DNA from: an uncultured Rheinheimera sp.
GTDB taxonomy: Bacteria; Pseudomonadota; Gammaproteobacteria; Enterobacterales; Alteromonadaceae
NCBI GenBank assembly: GCA_943913835.1
Contig: CALTZU010000097.1
Location: 1 to 13,448 of the forward strand
DNA length: 13,448 nucleotides
Reading direction: 5' to 3'
In this document: one piece after another, positions 1-6,598 of the stretch
Numbering within the stretch: the first letter of the stretch is position 1
Layout: each line of letters opens with the position of its first letter
The notes under the pieces: generated by a model
Database searches by the model: none
Seen by the model: only the letters and a program-made list of their open reading frames with translations
Told to the model about the DNA's origin: nothing
Translations under genes and position numbers: made by a program

Positions 1-1955
1 CCCAGCAATAGCAGGTCGGTTTTGAGCCTGGGTTGATCAATTAATAACTCAGCTTCTACACTATGACCTATATCGCCGGTCAGTAACGTTTGCCATCCGG
101 CGGTTTTTATTGCCAGCACACAAGAGCTGTTATTGCCTTCCTGCAACTGGTGTGCACTTCGAAAGGCCCACAACTCTGCGTCCAGATAATGAACAGGCAA
201 AGATACGCAAGGTTGCTGTGGGAACTCCGTATCAAAGTCAGCAATCAATTTTACCTGCGGATAAGCTTGCAGTACTTCGGCAAAAGCACCTGTGTGATCG
301 GTGTCCGGATGACTTAACACTAAATAATCTAACTGCCGTATGCCCTGATAATGCAGATAAGGCAACACATAAGCTTCGGTTGCATTGTAGCTGCCATACA
401 CAGGCCCAACATCGTACAGCAGCCCTCTATCGCCTTTTTGCAACAGTACAGCCGTGCCCTGCCCGACATCAATCATATGTAATTGCCACTGAGCAGCTTT
501 GGGCCATAACAACAAAACAAAGGGCAGTAACAGCAAGGCTAGTCTGTGTTTTGGCACAATAAAGGGCATAAAGAACAACGTCAGTAACATCAGAGCGACA
601 CACAAAGCAGAGAATGCGGTATGAGCAGGTAACAACCACCAGTAATCCATAGAAGCCCCCGCCATCAGCCACTGCTGCAAAGGAGCTAACAACAGATCCG
701 CCAGTTGCCAATGCCACAGCATGTCGACGGGTAACACCAACTCCAGCACCAGGGCTATCAGTAGATAAGGGATCACCAGAAAAGAGCACCAGGGTACAAA
801 AATTAAATTCGACAGCACTGCCAGGGGGGCTACACCGTGGAAAAATAACAAGGTAGGGGCACTCATTAACAGGGTCATCACCAGCTGAAACTTCAGCCCA
901 TGCCTGATGATCCCCCACCGGCTCCTGTTGGTGAGCGGATAACGCCAGACAAACAAAAAAATCAATGCTACGGCATAAAGGGTCAGCCAAAAACTGATGC
1001 TCATTACCCACAATGGATTAAGCAGCAACAAAATCCCGCAAACCAGGATCCAGCTCTGGCTGTAACTTAAGCGTCTGCGTTGCTGCATCAAATACACGGC
1101 CAATGCCAAAGCAAGCAAAGCCCTTAAGGTGGGGATAGCAAAACCTGCCAATAAGCTGTAATACCAGGCCGCGGTGAAGGCCACAAAAGGCGCTAGTTTT
1201 CTGCACCAGAGTAACTTGATATGAAGTTTGGCCAACAGCAACATCAGACCATAGATCCACCCAAACAACAGACCAATATGAAAACCGGATATCGAAATTA
1301 AATGCCCTAAAGCTGTGGCTTGTAAACCCAACCACAGTTCATCACTAAAAGGCCGCTCACCTAAGGTCAAAGCTGTGATCAGTGAAAACGAAGACAGGTC
1401 GCCAATTTTTTGTTGCAGGCGCTGATAAAGCTGCTGACGATGGTCCCATTCAGACTCCAGCAACAGCGCGTCTTTTACTACACAATTGCCAATAATACCC
1501 AGCACATAAGCATTAGCTTCAACATGCACAGCCCCCGGATTGGCAGGCGCCCGCACAGCTTTGCAGCGCAGTTTCAACCACCAGCTTTGCCCCTGACCTA
1601 AGAGTTCCGGAGCATTCTGCCAACGCAGCCGCAGTAAGTAGCCTTGCTGAGGCCCATCATTTATTTGCCATAAAAATCTGCTGAAATCCGGATCCTGTTG
1701 TCTGATGCCAACGACTTGCCCCTTCAGCCAAGGTTCGGACAACTGCAGTAGTGTTTCGCTTTGCCTTTGGTGCTGCTGTACCTGCCACAACCAAAGGCTC
1801 AAAGCACAGCAGAAACCTGTGAAGAAAAACAAACGGTGATAAATACAGATCAGGATCAAACAGAACAGAAAAATAAGCCACAAAAGGGCTGGCACTATTG
1901 GTGAAAATAATGACAATAGGCATCCGCTGATCACGCCAATGAAAAAACGGTTCAC
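1..1955 (-). CDS. comEC: ComEC/Rec2 DNA internalization channel (3' end missing)
   Basis: ComEC/Rec2 is the polytopic inner-membrane protein that passes single-stranded DNA into the cytoplasm during natural transformation. I translated the minus strand from GTG 1955 and found about 651 codons open to the left edge, against roughly 750-800 residues for the family, so the C-terminal end lies outside. Visible parts, in order: an N-terminal hydrophobic stretch (residues 1-48), the DUF4131 region with NPG (139-141), the competence domain with HLISISGFHIG (218-228) and PTLRA (275-279), and a C-terminal metallo-beta-lactamase-like domain with DVGQG (496-500), SHPDTDH (548-554), NNSS (608-611) and LTGD (625-628). 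The window stops just where the family usually continues into HHGS. An in-frame TGA lies a few codons upstream and no ATG occurs before about residue 235, so GTG is the best start. No Shine-Dalgarno is visible. The gene is divergent from the DUF2062 gene. Confidence 0.95.
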   Translation of the reverse strand, partial: MNRFFIGVISGCLLSLFSPIVPALLWLIFLFCLILICIYHRLFFFTGFCCALSLWLWQVQQHQRQSETLLQLSEPWLKGQVVGIRQQDPDFSRFLWQINDGPQQGYLLRLRWQNAPELLGQGQSWWLKLRCKAVRAPANPGAVHVEANAYVLGIIGNCVVKDALLLESEWDHRQQLYQRLQQKIGDLSSFSLITALTLGERPFSDELWLGLQATALGHLISISGFHIGLLFGWIYGLMLLLAKLHIKLLWCRKLAPFVAFTAAWYYSLLAGFAIPTLRALLALALAVYLMQQRRRLSYSQSWILVCGILLLLNPLWVMSISFWLTLYAVALIFLFVWRYPLTNRSRWGIIRHGLKFQLVMTLLMSAPTLLFFHGVAPLAVLSNLIFVPWCSFLVIPYLLIALVLELVLPVDMLWHWQLADLLLAPLQQWLMAGASMDYWWLLPAHTAFSALCVALMLLTLFFMPFIVPKHRLALLLLPFVLLLWPKAAQWQLHMIDVGQGTAVLLQKGDRGLLYDVGPVYGSYNATEAYVLPYLHYQGIRQLDYLVLSHPDTDHTGAFAEVLQAYPQVKLIADFDTEFPQQPCVSLPVHYLDAELWAFRSAHQLQEGNNSSCVLAIKTAGWQTLLTGDIGHSVEAELLIDQPRLKTDLLLL

Positions 1956-1959
1956 GTTA

Positions 1960-1987
1960 ATTATTCATTAATGAGTTGTAATGGCAA
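1960..1987 (-). promoter_or_regulatory. Candidate sigma70 promoter for comEC
   Basis: On the minus strand, TTGCCA (forward 1982-1987) and AATAAT (forward 1960-1965) are spaced by 16 bp. Each differs from the sigma70 consensus at one position. The predicted transcript start falls at or next to the GTG start codon, which would make the comEC mRNA leaderless or nearly so. The -35 box lies on the first codons of the divergent DUF2062 gene. This is a pattern match in AT-rich DNA, so confidence is limited. Confidence 0.35.
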
Positions 1988-2514
1988 AGAATCTAATTAA
2001 GAAATATCTACCAGATACAGAAAAAATCAAGCAACACCCTTCGCTAAAGATCTTTGGCACTTTGTTGCATGACAATAATTTGTGGCACTTTAACCGCCGC
2101 TCTGCCCGCGGTGCTTTTGCAGTGGGTTTGTTTGTAGCACTGATCCCTATGCCATTTCAGATGGTATTAGCCGCTGCTTTGGCTATTTTATTCAGAGTGA
2201 ATTTACCCTTGTCAGCAGCATTAGTCTGGCTGACCAATCCATTGACCATGGGACCGATATTTTTTGTCTGTTACCAGTTCGGGGCATTAATTTTGGGCCA
2301 TCCAGGTCATCATGTTGAACCACAGATGAGTTTAAGCTGGTTGCTCGATAGTCTGGATACCATAGGCAAACCTTTCTTACTCGGCAGCCTCATTGTGGGT
2401 TCTACCTTGTCAGCCTTAGGTTATATACTGGTGGATTACTTTTGGTGTTTGTCGGCGAAAAAAGCCTGGAAGAACCGCATTAAAAAACGTCAGAGTCAGA
2501 CTGAAGCTGACTGA
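1981..2514 (+). CDS. DUF2062 domain-containing membrane protein
   Basis: This 177-residue protein has the hallmark of the DUF2062 family: a Gly/Ala-rich first membrane segment leading into PMPFQ (56-60), then an FRVNLPLSAALVWLTNP block (71-87) and a GPIFFVCYQFG stretch (91-101). Hydrophobic segments are visible at about 43-71, 78-105 and 131-155. The N-terminus and the C-terminus (160-173) are basic, which suggests that both face the cytoplasm. The molecular function of the family is not established, and I do not assign one. ATG 1981 has only a weak GAG upstream; an earlier ATG at 1971 runs into a stop after nine codons. The gene is divergent from comEC, with 25 bp between the start codons, so their promoters must overlap each other or the coding ends. 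Its stop codon lies inside the downstream terminator hairpin. Confidence 0.88.
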   Translation: MAKNLIKKYLPDTEKIKQHPSLKIFGTLLHDNNLWHFNRRSARGAFAVGLFVALIPMPFQMVLAAALAILFRVNLPLSAALVWLTNPLTMGPIFFVCYQFGALILGHPGHHVEPQMSLSWLLDSLDTIGKPFLLGSLIVGSTLSALGYILVDYFWCLSAKKAWKNRIKKRQSQTEAD

Positions 2515-2527
2515 CTCTGAGGTTTTT
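2490..2527. terminator. Bidirectional intrinsic terminator between DUF2062 gene and lolE
   Basis: A perfect 10-bp inverted repeat (TCAGAGTCAG at 2490-2499, CTGACTCTGA at 2511-2520) encloses an 11-nt loop. On the plus strand it is followed after GG by five T (2523-2527). On the minus strand it is followed by a run of six T (the A-run at about 2482-2487). It can therefore stop transcription from both converging genes. The DUF2062 stop codon (2512-2514) lies within the 3' arm. The lolE stop is about 27 bp away. Confidence 0.85.
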
Positions 2528-2546
2528 CTAATCAGATGTACTGAGA

Positions 2547-3797
2547 CTAGCGTTGACCTAATACAAAAGCTGGCTGGACTTTGCTGGCACTCAGTGCAGG
2601 GTAAATCGTCGCCAGCAAGCTCATGATCAAGGCTATACCTATGGTCATCACTACTTGCACAGGCTCGATATGGGACGGCACATAATCGACAAAGTAGATG
2701 CTGGAATCGAGCAAACTAAAGCCCGTTAAGCTGGTAATTAAACGAAACAGCGGCTCTATTTGCCAGGCCAACAATAACCCCACTACACCACCGACCAAAG
2801 AACCGGTTAAACCATTCATCCAGCCGAGCCACATAAAAGCTTTGATTATACGACGTCTGGGCATGCCCATGGTCAGTAGAATAGCGATATCACCTTGTTT
2901 TTCCCGTACCGCCATCACTAAAGTGGCAACAATATTAAAACAAGCGACAGCCAATACCAGCACTAACACCAGATACAAAATACTGCGCACCATCTGAATA
3001 TCGTTGTACAAATGGCCCTGAGTACGAAACCAGTCCAGCATATAGACATAATCCGTGGCCATATTGCCAAGCTCGCGTGACAAAGTGGGCGCGGCAAAAA
3101 TATCAGCGATTTTAAATGCAAAGCCCTGCACTGCAGCTGCTGGGTAATTCAACCAGTTGCCTAAAGCATGGATATCGACCCAGGCTTGCTGATAATCCAA
3201 CTGACCACCAATACTGACGATAGCGACCACAGTTAAGCTGACATGTTTGTGGCTGGCGAGTTTACCCTCTGCCGTCACTTGCGGCAGCATCAGTTGTACT
3301 TCGTCTCCGACTTTGGCTTGCACTTCGTCCGCTATGCCTTTACCCAAAACAATCTGATGTTCACTGATTTGGCTTAAATCTCCAGCCACCACAAAAGAGC
3401 CTAAAGCACTGATACCTTGCTCCAGTTGCAGATCAATACCCCGTAAACTGGCCGCTTTGACTTTAGCGCCAACGCGGATCATGGTATTGGTTTTGATATA
3501 GGGTGCAGCGGCCACTACGCCAGGATGCTGTTGCAACGGCTTAATTTTTTTCTGCCAGTTGCCAATAGGATCCGACACCGCCTGCAACTCAACATGAGGG
3601 ATCACTGACAACAGTTTGTCCTTTAATGCCAGCTCAAAGCCGTTCATCACTGACAAAGCAAGAATAAGAATAGCGACACCCAGGCCTATACCTATAGTGG
3701 AAGAAGCCGCGATAAAACGAATAAAAGCGTTGCTGTTGCGGCTTTTGCGATAACGCTGCGCCAGTTGCCAGGACAAACTAGCCATGAGGTAAGCCAT
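2547..3797 (-). CDS. lolE: LolE, lipoprotein-releasing ABC transporter permease
   Basis: LolE is one of the two permeases of LolCDE, which extracts outer-membrane lipoproteins from the inner membrane and passes them to LolA. The 416 residues show the usual plan: TM1 at about 30-52 running into SVMNGFE (49-55), a large periplasmic domain (about 60-265), then TM2 (272-296), TM3 (326-345) and TM4 (380-402). DIQMVRSILYL (266-276) and CFNIVATLVMAVREKQGDIAIL (286-307) closely resemble E. coli LolE as I remember it. The FTPMG hook of LolC is absent here, and the equivalent stretch (171-186) is hydrophilic; this separates LolE from LolC. Two starts are possible: ATG 3797, or ATG 3785 (residue 5). The latter fits the E. 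coli N-terminus better and would overlap the lolD stop by only 8 bp. It is last in lolCDE and ends at the bidirectional terminator. Confidence 0.93.
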   Translation of the reverse strand: MAYLMASLSWQLAQRYRKSRNSNAFIRFIAASSTIGIGLGVAILILALSVMNGFELALKDKLLSVIPHVELQAVSDPIGNWQKKIKPLQQHPGVVAAAPYIKTNTMIRVGAKVKAASLRGIDLQLEQGISALGSFVVAGDLSQISEHQIVLGKGIADEVQAKVGDEVQLMLPQVTAEGKLASHKHVSLTVVAIVSIGGQLDYQQAWVDIHALGNWLNYPAAAVQGFAFKIADIFAAPTLSRELGNMATDYVYMLDWFRTQGHLYNDIQMVRSILYLVLVLVLAVACFNIVATLVMAVREKQGDIAILLTMGMPRRRIIKAFMWLGWMNGLTGSLVGGVVGLLLAWQIEPLFRLITSLTGFSLLDSSIYFVDYVPSHIEPVQVVMTIGIALIMSLLATIYPALSASKVQPAFVLGQR

Positions 3798-4476
3798 CCA
3801 TCGTTTTGCCTAAATGGCCATCCCGCATCCAGTATTGTTGATCCAGCTTCTTCGCCAGTGCCAAATCATGGGTCACCACAATAAAGCTGGTTTTCAGCTC
3901 ACGATTTAATTCACGTAGCAGCTTATAAATACTCTCAGCAGTTTGATGATCCAGATTGCCCGTTGGCTCATCCGCCAATACCAGCGCTGGTTCGCCGACT
4001 AAAGCCCGGGCAATGGCGACACGTTGACGTTCACCACCACTCAATTCTGCAGGCCTGTGTTTAATACGATGCGCAAGACCGACACGAGTCAGCATAGCGG
4101 CGGCTTTTTGCTCGGCTTTTTCATTGGATTCGCCCCGGATCAGCAGCGGCATAGCCACGTTTTCGAGCGCGGTAAAATCCATCAGCAAATGGTGAAACTG
4201 ATAAATAAAACCCAGTTTTTCATTACGTAGTTTAGCTTTGGCATTAGTGGACAACTTAGCTACGGCTTTACCCATCAGCAGCATTTCACCACTGTCTGGC
4301 TGGTCCAAAGTACCCAGTATATGCAACAAAGTGCTTTTACCAGAACCAGAGCTCCCCACTATCGCCAGCATATCGCCGGCTTTGACGTCCAGACTGACCT
4401 GATGCAACACAGGAGTGACATTAGCTCCATCTGTGTAACTTTTACTGATTTGACGGGCCGTTAAAATACTGGTCAT
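3778..4476 (-). CDS. lolD: LolD, lipoprotein-releasing ABC transporter ATPase
   Basis: This is the cytoplasmic ATPase that powers lipoprotein extraction by LolCDE. All ABC signatures are intact in the 232 residues: Walker A GSSGSGKST (41-49), Q-loop Q93 in IYQFHHLL, signature LSGGERQ (145-151), Walker B ALVLADE (164-170) with catalytic E170, and the switch histidine H203 in VVTHD. The FHHLL stretch after the Q-loop is typical of LolD and related MacB-type ATPases. Its place between the two permeases, 21 bp after lolC and overlapping lolE, settles the assignment. An AGGA about 14 nt upstream of the start is a weak ribosome site, so translation may be coupled to lolC. Confidence 0.97.
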   Translation of the reverse strand: MTSILTARQISKSYTDGANVTPVLHQVSLDVKAGDMLAIVGSSGSGKSTLLHILGTLDQPDSGEMLLMGKAVAKLSTNAKAKLRNEKLGFIYQFHHLLMDFTALENVAMPLLIRGESNEKAEQKAAAMLTRVGLAHRIKHRPAELSGGERQRVAIARALVGEPALVLADEPTGNLDHQTAESIYKLLRELNRELKTSFIVVTHDLALAKKLDQQYWMRDGHLGKTMDGLPHG

Positions 4477-4497
4477 TGTAATACTGTCATCCTACTA

Positions 4498-5709
4498 TTA
4501 TTCGTCACGGAGAACTTCGGCTGGTTGTACTTGCACCGCCCGCCAGGCCGGATAAACCACAGCCAATGCTGTCAGCACTAAAGCGCACACTATAATAAAA
4601 AAGATTTGCACTGGCTGAATATCCACCGGCAAAGCCACTCCAGCCACCACACTAATGCCCAATACCGATAAAATACCGTTCAGTTGCCAGGCGACCAGAA
4701 TACCTGCTACAGCCCCGCTTAAGGTCCCCAGCAGACCATTATTCATACCTTGCACTGCAAAAACGCAGAAAAGTTGAGTATCTGTCATGCCCTGTGTTTT
4801 TAAAATCGCCACTTCACGTTGTTTTTCAGTCACCATCATCACCAGCGCTGAGACAATATTAAAAGCCGCCACGGCCACTATTAGCAATAACATCAACCAC
4901 ATCATGGCTTTTTCCATCGCCACGGCAGAAAACAATTTGCCATGACTGTCGCGCCAGTCTGTCACTTTAGCTACAGCAGGAAATTCGGTTATTTCATTGG
5001 CTAAAGCCGGTGCAGCAAAAGGCTCAGTTAAACTTAAACGCCACTGCGGCGCATCTTTGGCTTTGCTGCCAAGACGTTTTAAATCGGGTAAGTGCACCAA
5101 AGCCACAGCGTTATCCACTTCAGAACCTGTGTTAATTAAGCCTGCCACGGTAAATAAACGCTGGCGTGGTAACCAGCCCATAGGAGTAAAACTGCCGCCT
5201 TCAGCCAGTAGCAAACGTATTTGCTGACCAGGTCCGACCTTCAATTCATCGGCCAGACCTGCGCCTAAAATCACTGAATAAGGCTGTTTCGTTAAATCGG
5301 ACCAATCCCCTGCTACCAAAGATTGCTGCAAAAAAGCGGGGATTTGTTTGGGCTCAACGCCTTGTAACAAAACAGCCGTCAACTGACCCGGACTCTGGGC
5401 CAGCGCTTCGAGCTGTAAATAAGGTGTCACCTGCAGAATTTGTGGGTACTGTTGTTGCAGGGTAGCGAGATCCAACTGCTCAGTCGTATCACTTTGCACT
5501 ATTAAATGTGGGATCACGCCTAAGATGCGTTTTTTAAGCTCAGCCTCAAAACCATTCATGACCGAGCTGACAATAGTCAGCGCCATCACGCCTAAAAAAA
5601 TACCTGTGACAGAGAACAAGGTGATAAAAGATAAAAAGCCATGGCCTTTCCGGCTTTGGCTGTAACGCAAACCAATACGGACACTCAGAGGGAATTGCAG
5701 GCTTTTCAC
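4498..5709 (-). CDS. lolC: LolC, lipoprotein-releasing ABC transporter permease that binds LolA
   Basis: LolC is the LolCDE permease that recruits the periplasmic chaperone LolA. The 403 residues have TM1 (about 28-50), SVMNGFE (49-55), a periplasmic domain, then TM2 (270-292), TM3 (322-346) and TM4 (366-386). The LolA-binding hook is clear: FTPMG (174-178) followed by PRQRLF (181-186). From memory, the E. coli hook and pad residues are R163, M175, Q181 and R182. The same spacing gives R165, M177, Q183 and R184 here, all conserved. This identifies LolC rather than a generic LolC/E protein. The start is GTG 5709, preceded by GTGGAAG at a suitable distance. It is first in lolCDE, with a promoter in the divergent 86-bp gap. 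Confidence 0.96.
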   Translation of the reverse strand: MKSLQFPLSVRIGLRYSQSRKGHGFLSFITLFSVTGIFLGVMALTIVSSVMNGFEAELKKRILGVIPHLIVQSDTTEQLDLATLQQQYPQILQVTPYLQLEALAQSPGQLTAVLLQGVEPKQIPAFLQQSLVAGDWSDLTKQPYSVILGAGLADELKVGPGQQIRLLLAEGGSFTPMGWLPRQRLFTVAGLINTGSEVDNAVALVHLPDLKRLGSKAKDAPQWRLSLTEPFAAPALANEITEFPAVAKVTDWRDSHGKLFSAVAMEKAMMWLMLLLIVAVAAFNIVSALVMMVTEKQREVAILKTQGMTDTQLFCVFAVQGMNNGLLGTLSGAVAGILVAWQLNGILSVLGISVVAGVALPVDIQPVQIFFIIVCALVLTALAVVYPAWRAVQVQPAEVLRDE

Positions 5710-5719
5710 AGACTTCCAC

Positions 5720-5749
5720 TTGGGTTGGTGAAGAAATTGCTGCGATAAT
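5720..5749 (+). promoter_or_regulatory. Candidate extended -10 promoter for the PilZ-like gene
   Basis: TGCGATAAT (5741-5749) is an extended -10 element (TGn plus GATAAT, five of six matches). A weak -35, TTGGGT (5720-5725), lies 18 bp upstream. Predicted transcription starts near 5756, leaving a leader of about 40 nt. The ribosome site is good: GAGGT lies about 9 nt before ATG 5796. Confidence 0.5.
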
Positions 5750-5773
5750 AGTGATTATCCGTTAAGGTTACAA
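5745..5773 (-). promoter_or_regulatory. Sigma70 promoter of lolCDE
   Basis: On the minus strand, TTGTAA (forward 5768-5773) and TATTAT (forward 5745-5750) are separated by exactly 17 bp. The -10 matches the consensus at five of six positions and the -35 at four of six. The predicted start lies about 30 nt upstream of the lolC GTG. Its -10 box occupies the same base pairs as the -10 of the divergent promoter. Confidence 0.65.
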
Positions 5774-5795
5774 GCTTGCTACCCGAGGTATCCTT

Positions 5796-6437
5796 ATGCA
5801 ACAGCCAGGCAATACAACCATAGCCGCAGAATTGGCAGACGAATTTGCGGACTACTTTCAGATTGAACATCAGACGACTGTAAATTTAGTACCGTTTTTC
5901 GATCCTCTGCCTGATCAGGATGGCTTTTTACGTCTTATTCCTGATGCTTTTAAAATGACCAGTGAATTGAGTCAATTTAACAACTCCTCTATCCGCACTT
6001 TTAACGCAATTAAAGATTTATCTTCTGATTTAGCGCTGTATTTGCAACAACAAGCCCGTAAATTAGACGCTCTGACTCACTATGTATTGCGCTCACAAGA
6101 TGATCCGAAACAACGTTTTCATACTTTTAGCTATGGTGGTTCAGGCGTTCAGGTCTGGATGGAGCAACAGGTCGGGGCAGGTCAGCTGTATGAAGTAAAA
6201 CTGTTTTTGGATAATAATGACGGCGCCCTATTCTGCCTGGGTCAAGTGTTGGAAGTGATTGAACAACAAAGCTCAGAAGAAGAGCCGAGACAAAAGTATC
6301 TGGTCAAAATTTTGTTCCGACGCATTCGGGATGAAGACAGAGATATGGTCGTCAGAGCCAGCCTGCATGAGCAGTCCAGACAACTAAAACGTAAGGCTGA
6401 ACAACGCCAGTTGCAAGCGCAGCAAAGTCAGCAGTAG
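5796..6437 (+). CDS. Atypical PilZ-like domain protein
   Basis: The protein has 213 residues, no signal peptide and no membrane segment, so it is probably cytoplasmic. The N-terminal half (about 1-105) is largely helical in appearance. The second half (about 106-195) looks like a PilZ beta-barrel: HTFSYGGSGV (109-118) sits where canonical c-di-GMP receptors have (D/N)xSxxG, and a strand-rich stretch ends in FRRIRDEDRDMVVR (174-187). The aspartate or asparagine of the motif is replaced by T110, and I see no RxxxR motif ahead of it. Binding of c-di-GMP is therefore doubtful from sequence alone. The C-terminus (193-213) is a basic, Gln-rich tail. I recall a PilZ gene beside mfd in Vibrio cholerae (PlzB), which supports the family call. 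The gene is divergent from lolCDE and has its own terminator, so it is probably monocistronic. Its specific role is unknown. Confidence 0.7.
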   Translation: MQQPGNTTIAAELADEFADYFQIEHQTTVNLVPFFDPLPDQDGFLRLIPDAFKMTSELSQFNNSSIRTFNAIKDLSSDLALYLQQQARKLDALTHYVLRSQDDPKQRFHTFSYGGSGVQVWMEQQVGAGQLYEVKLFLDNNDGALFCLGQVLEVIEQQSSEEEPRQKYLVKILFRRIRDEDRDMVVRASLHEQSRQLKRKAEQRQLQAQQSQQ

Positions 6438-6438
6438 A

Positions 6439-6517
6439 TATCCCCTTCGTACTTGAAGTTGCAGCTTTGTAGAAAGCGCGTGTTCGCCCCACTGCGACGT
6501 CAATTACTTTAGGTATA
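6439..6517. repeat. 79-bp imperfect palindromic element (MITE- or REP-like)
   Basis: Two 26-nt arms (6439-6464 and 6492-6517) form an inverted repeat with 18 matching positions out of 26 around a 27-nt centre. The outer ends read TATCCCC and, on the other strand, TATACCT; the inner parts share a GACGT/GAAGT-type core followed by G(T/C)... and GCAG. The element starts one base after the PilZ stop codon and codes for nothing visible. I recall similar strings such as ACTTGAAGTTGCAG dispersed in other gammaproteobacterial genomes, which suggests a small repeated element, but only one copy lies in this window. Confidence 0.5.
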
Positions 6518-6549
6518 GATTGGACTGTGTTAAAACTAAATCAAACAAC

Positions 6550-6575
6550 AGACCGTACTAACATGCGGTCTTTTT
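6550..6575 (+). terminator. Intrinsic terminator after the PilZ-like gene
   Basis: AGACCGTA (6550-6557) pairs with TGCGGTCT (6564-6571) through eight base pairs including one T-G wobble, with a six-nt loop. A T-run follows directly (6571-6575). It lies only 24 bp before the mfd start codon. mfd must therefore use a promoter very close to its start, rely on read-through, or both. Confidence 0.8.
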
Positions 6576-6598
6576 ATAACGAGTAAAGAATTTCCCTG

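Noticed and set aside
90..562. Plus-strand open frames opposite the comEC metallo-beta-lactamase domain
   Set aside because: Low-complexity translations with no recognisable motif, antisense to a well-supported coding region.
469..1011. Open minus-strand frame of 180 codons, and two more at 1018-1335 and 1657-1923
   Set aside because: They lie in another frame of comEC. The comEC frame is open throughout from 1955 to 1 and carries all family motifs, so these are shadows and not fragments of a broken gene.
6575..6580. TATAAC as a possible -10 box for mfd
   Set aside because: The matching -35 position (6552-6557) reads ACCGTA and lies in the terminator stem, so the pair is not convincing.
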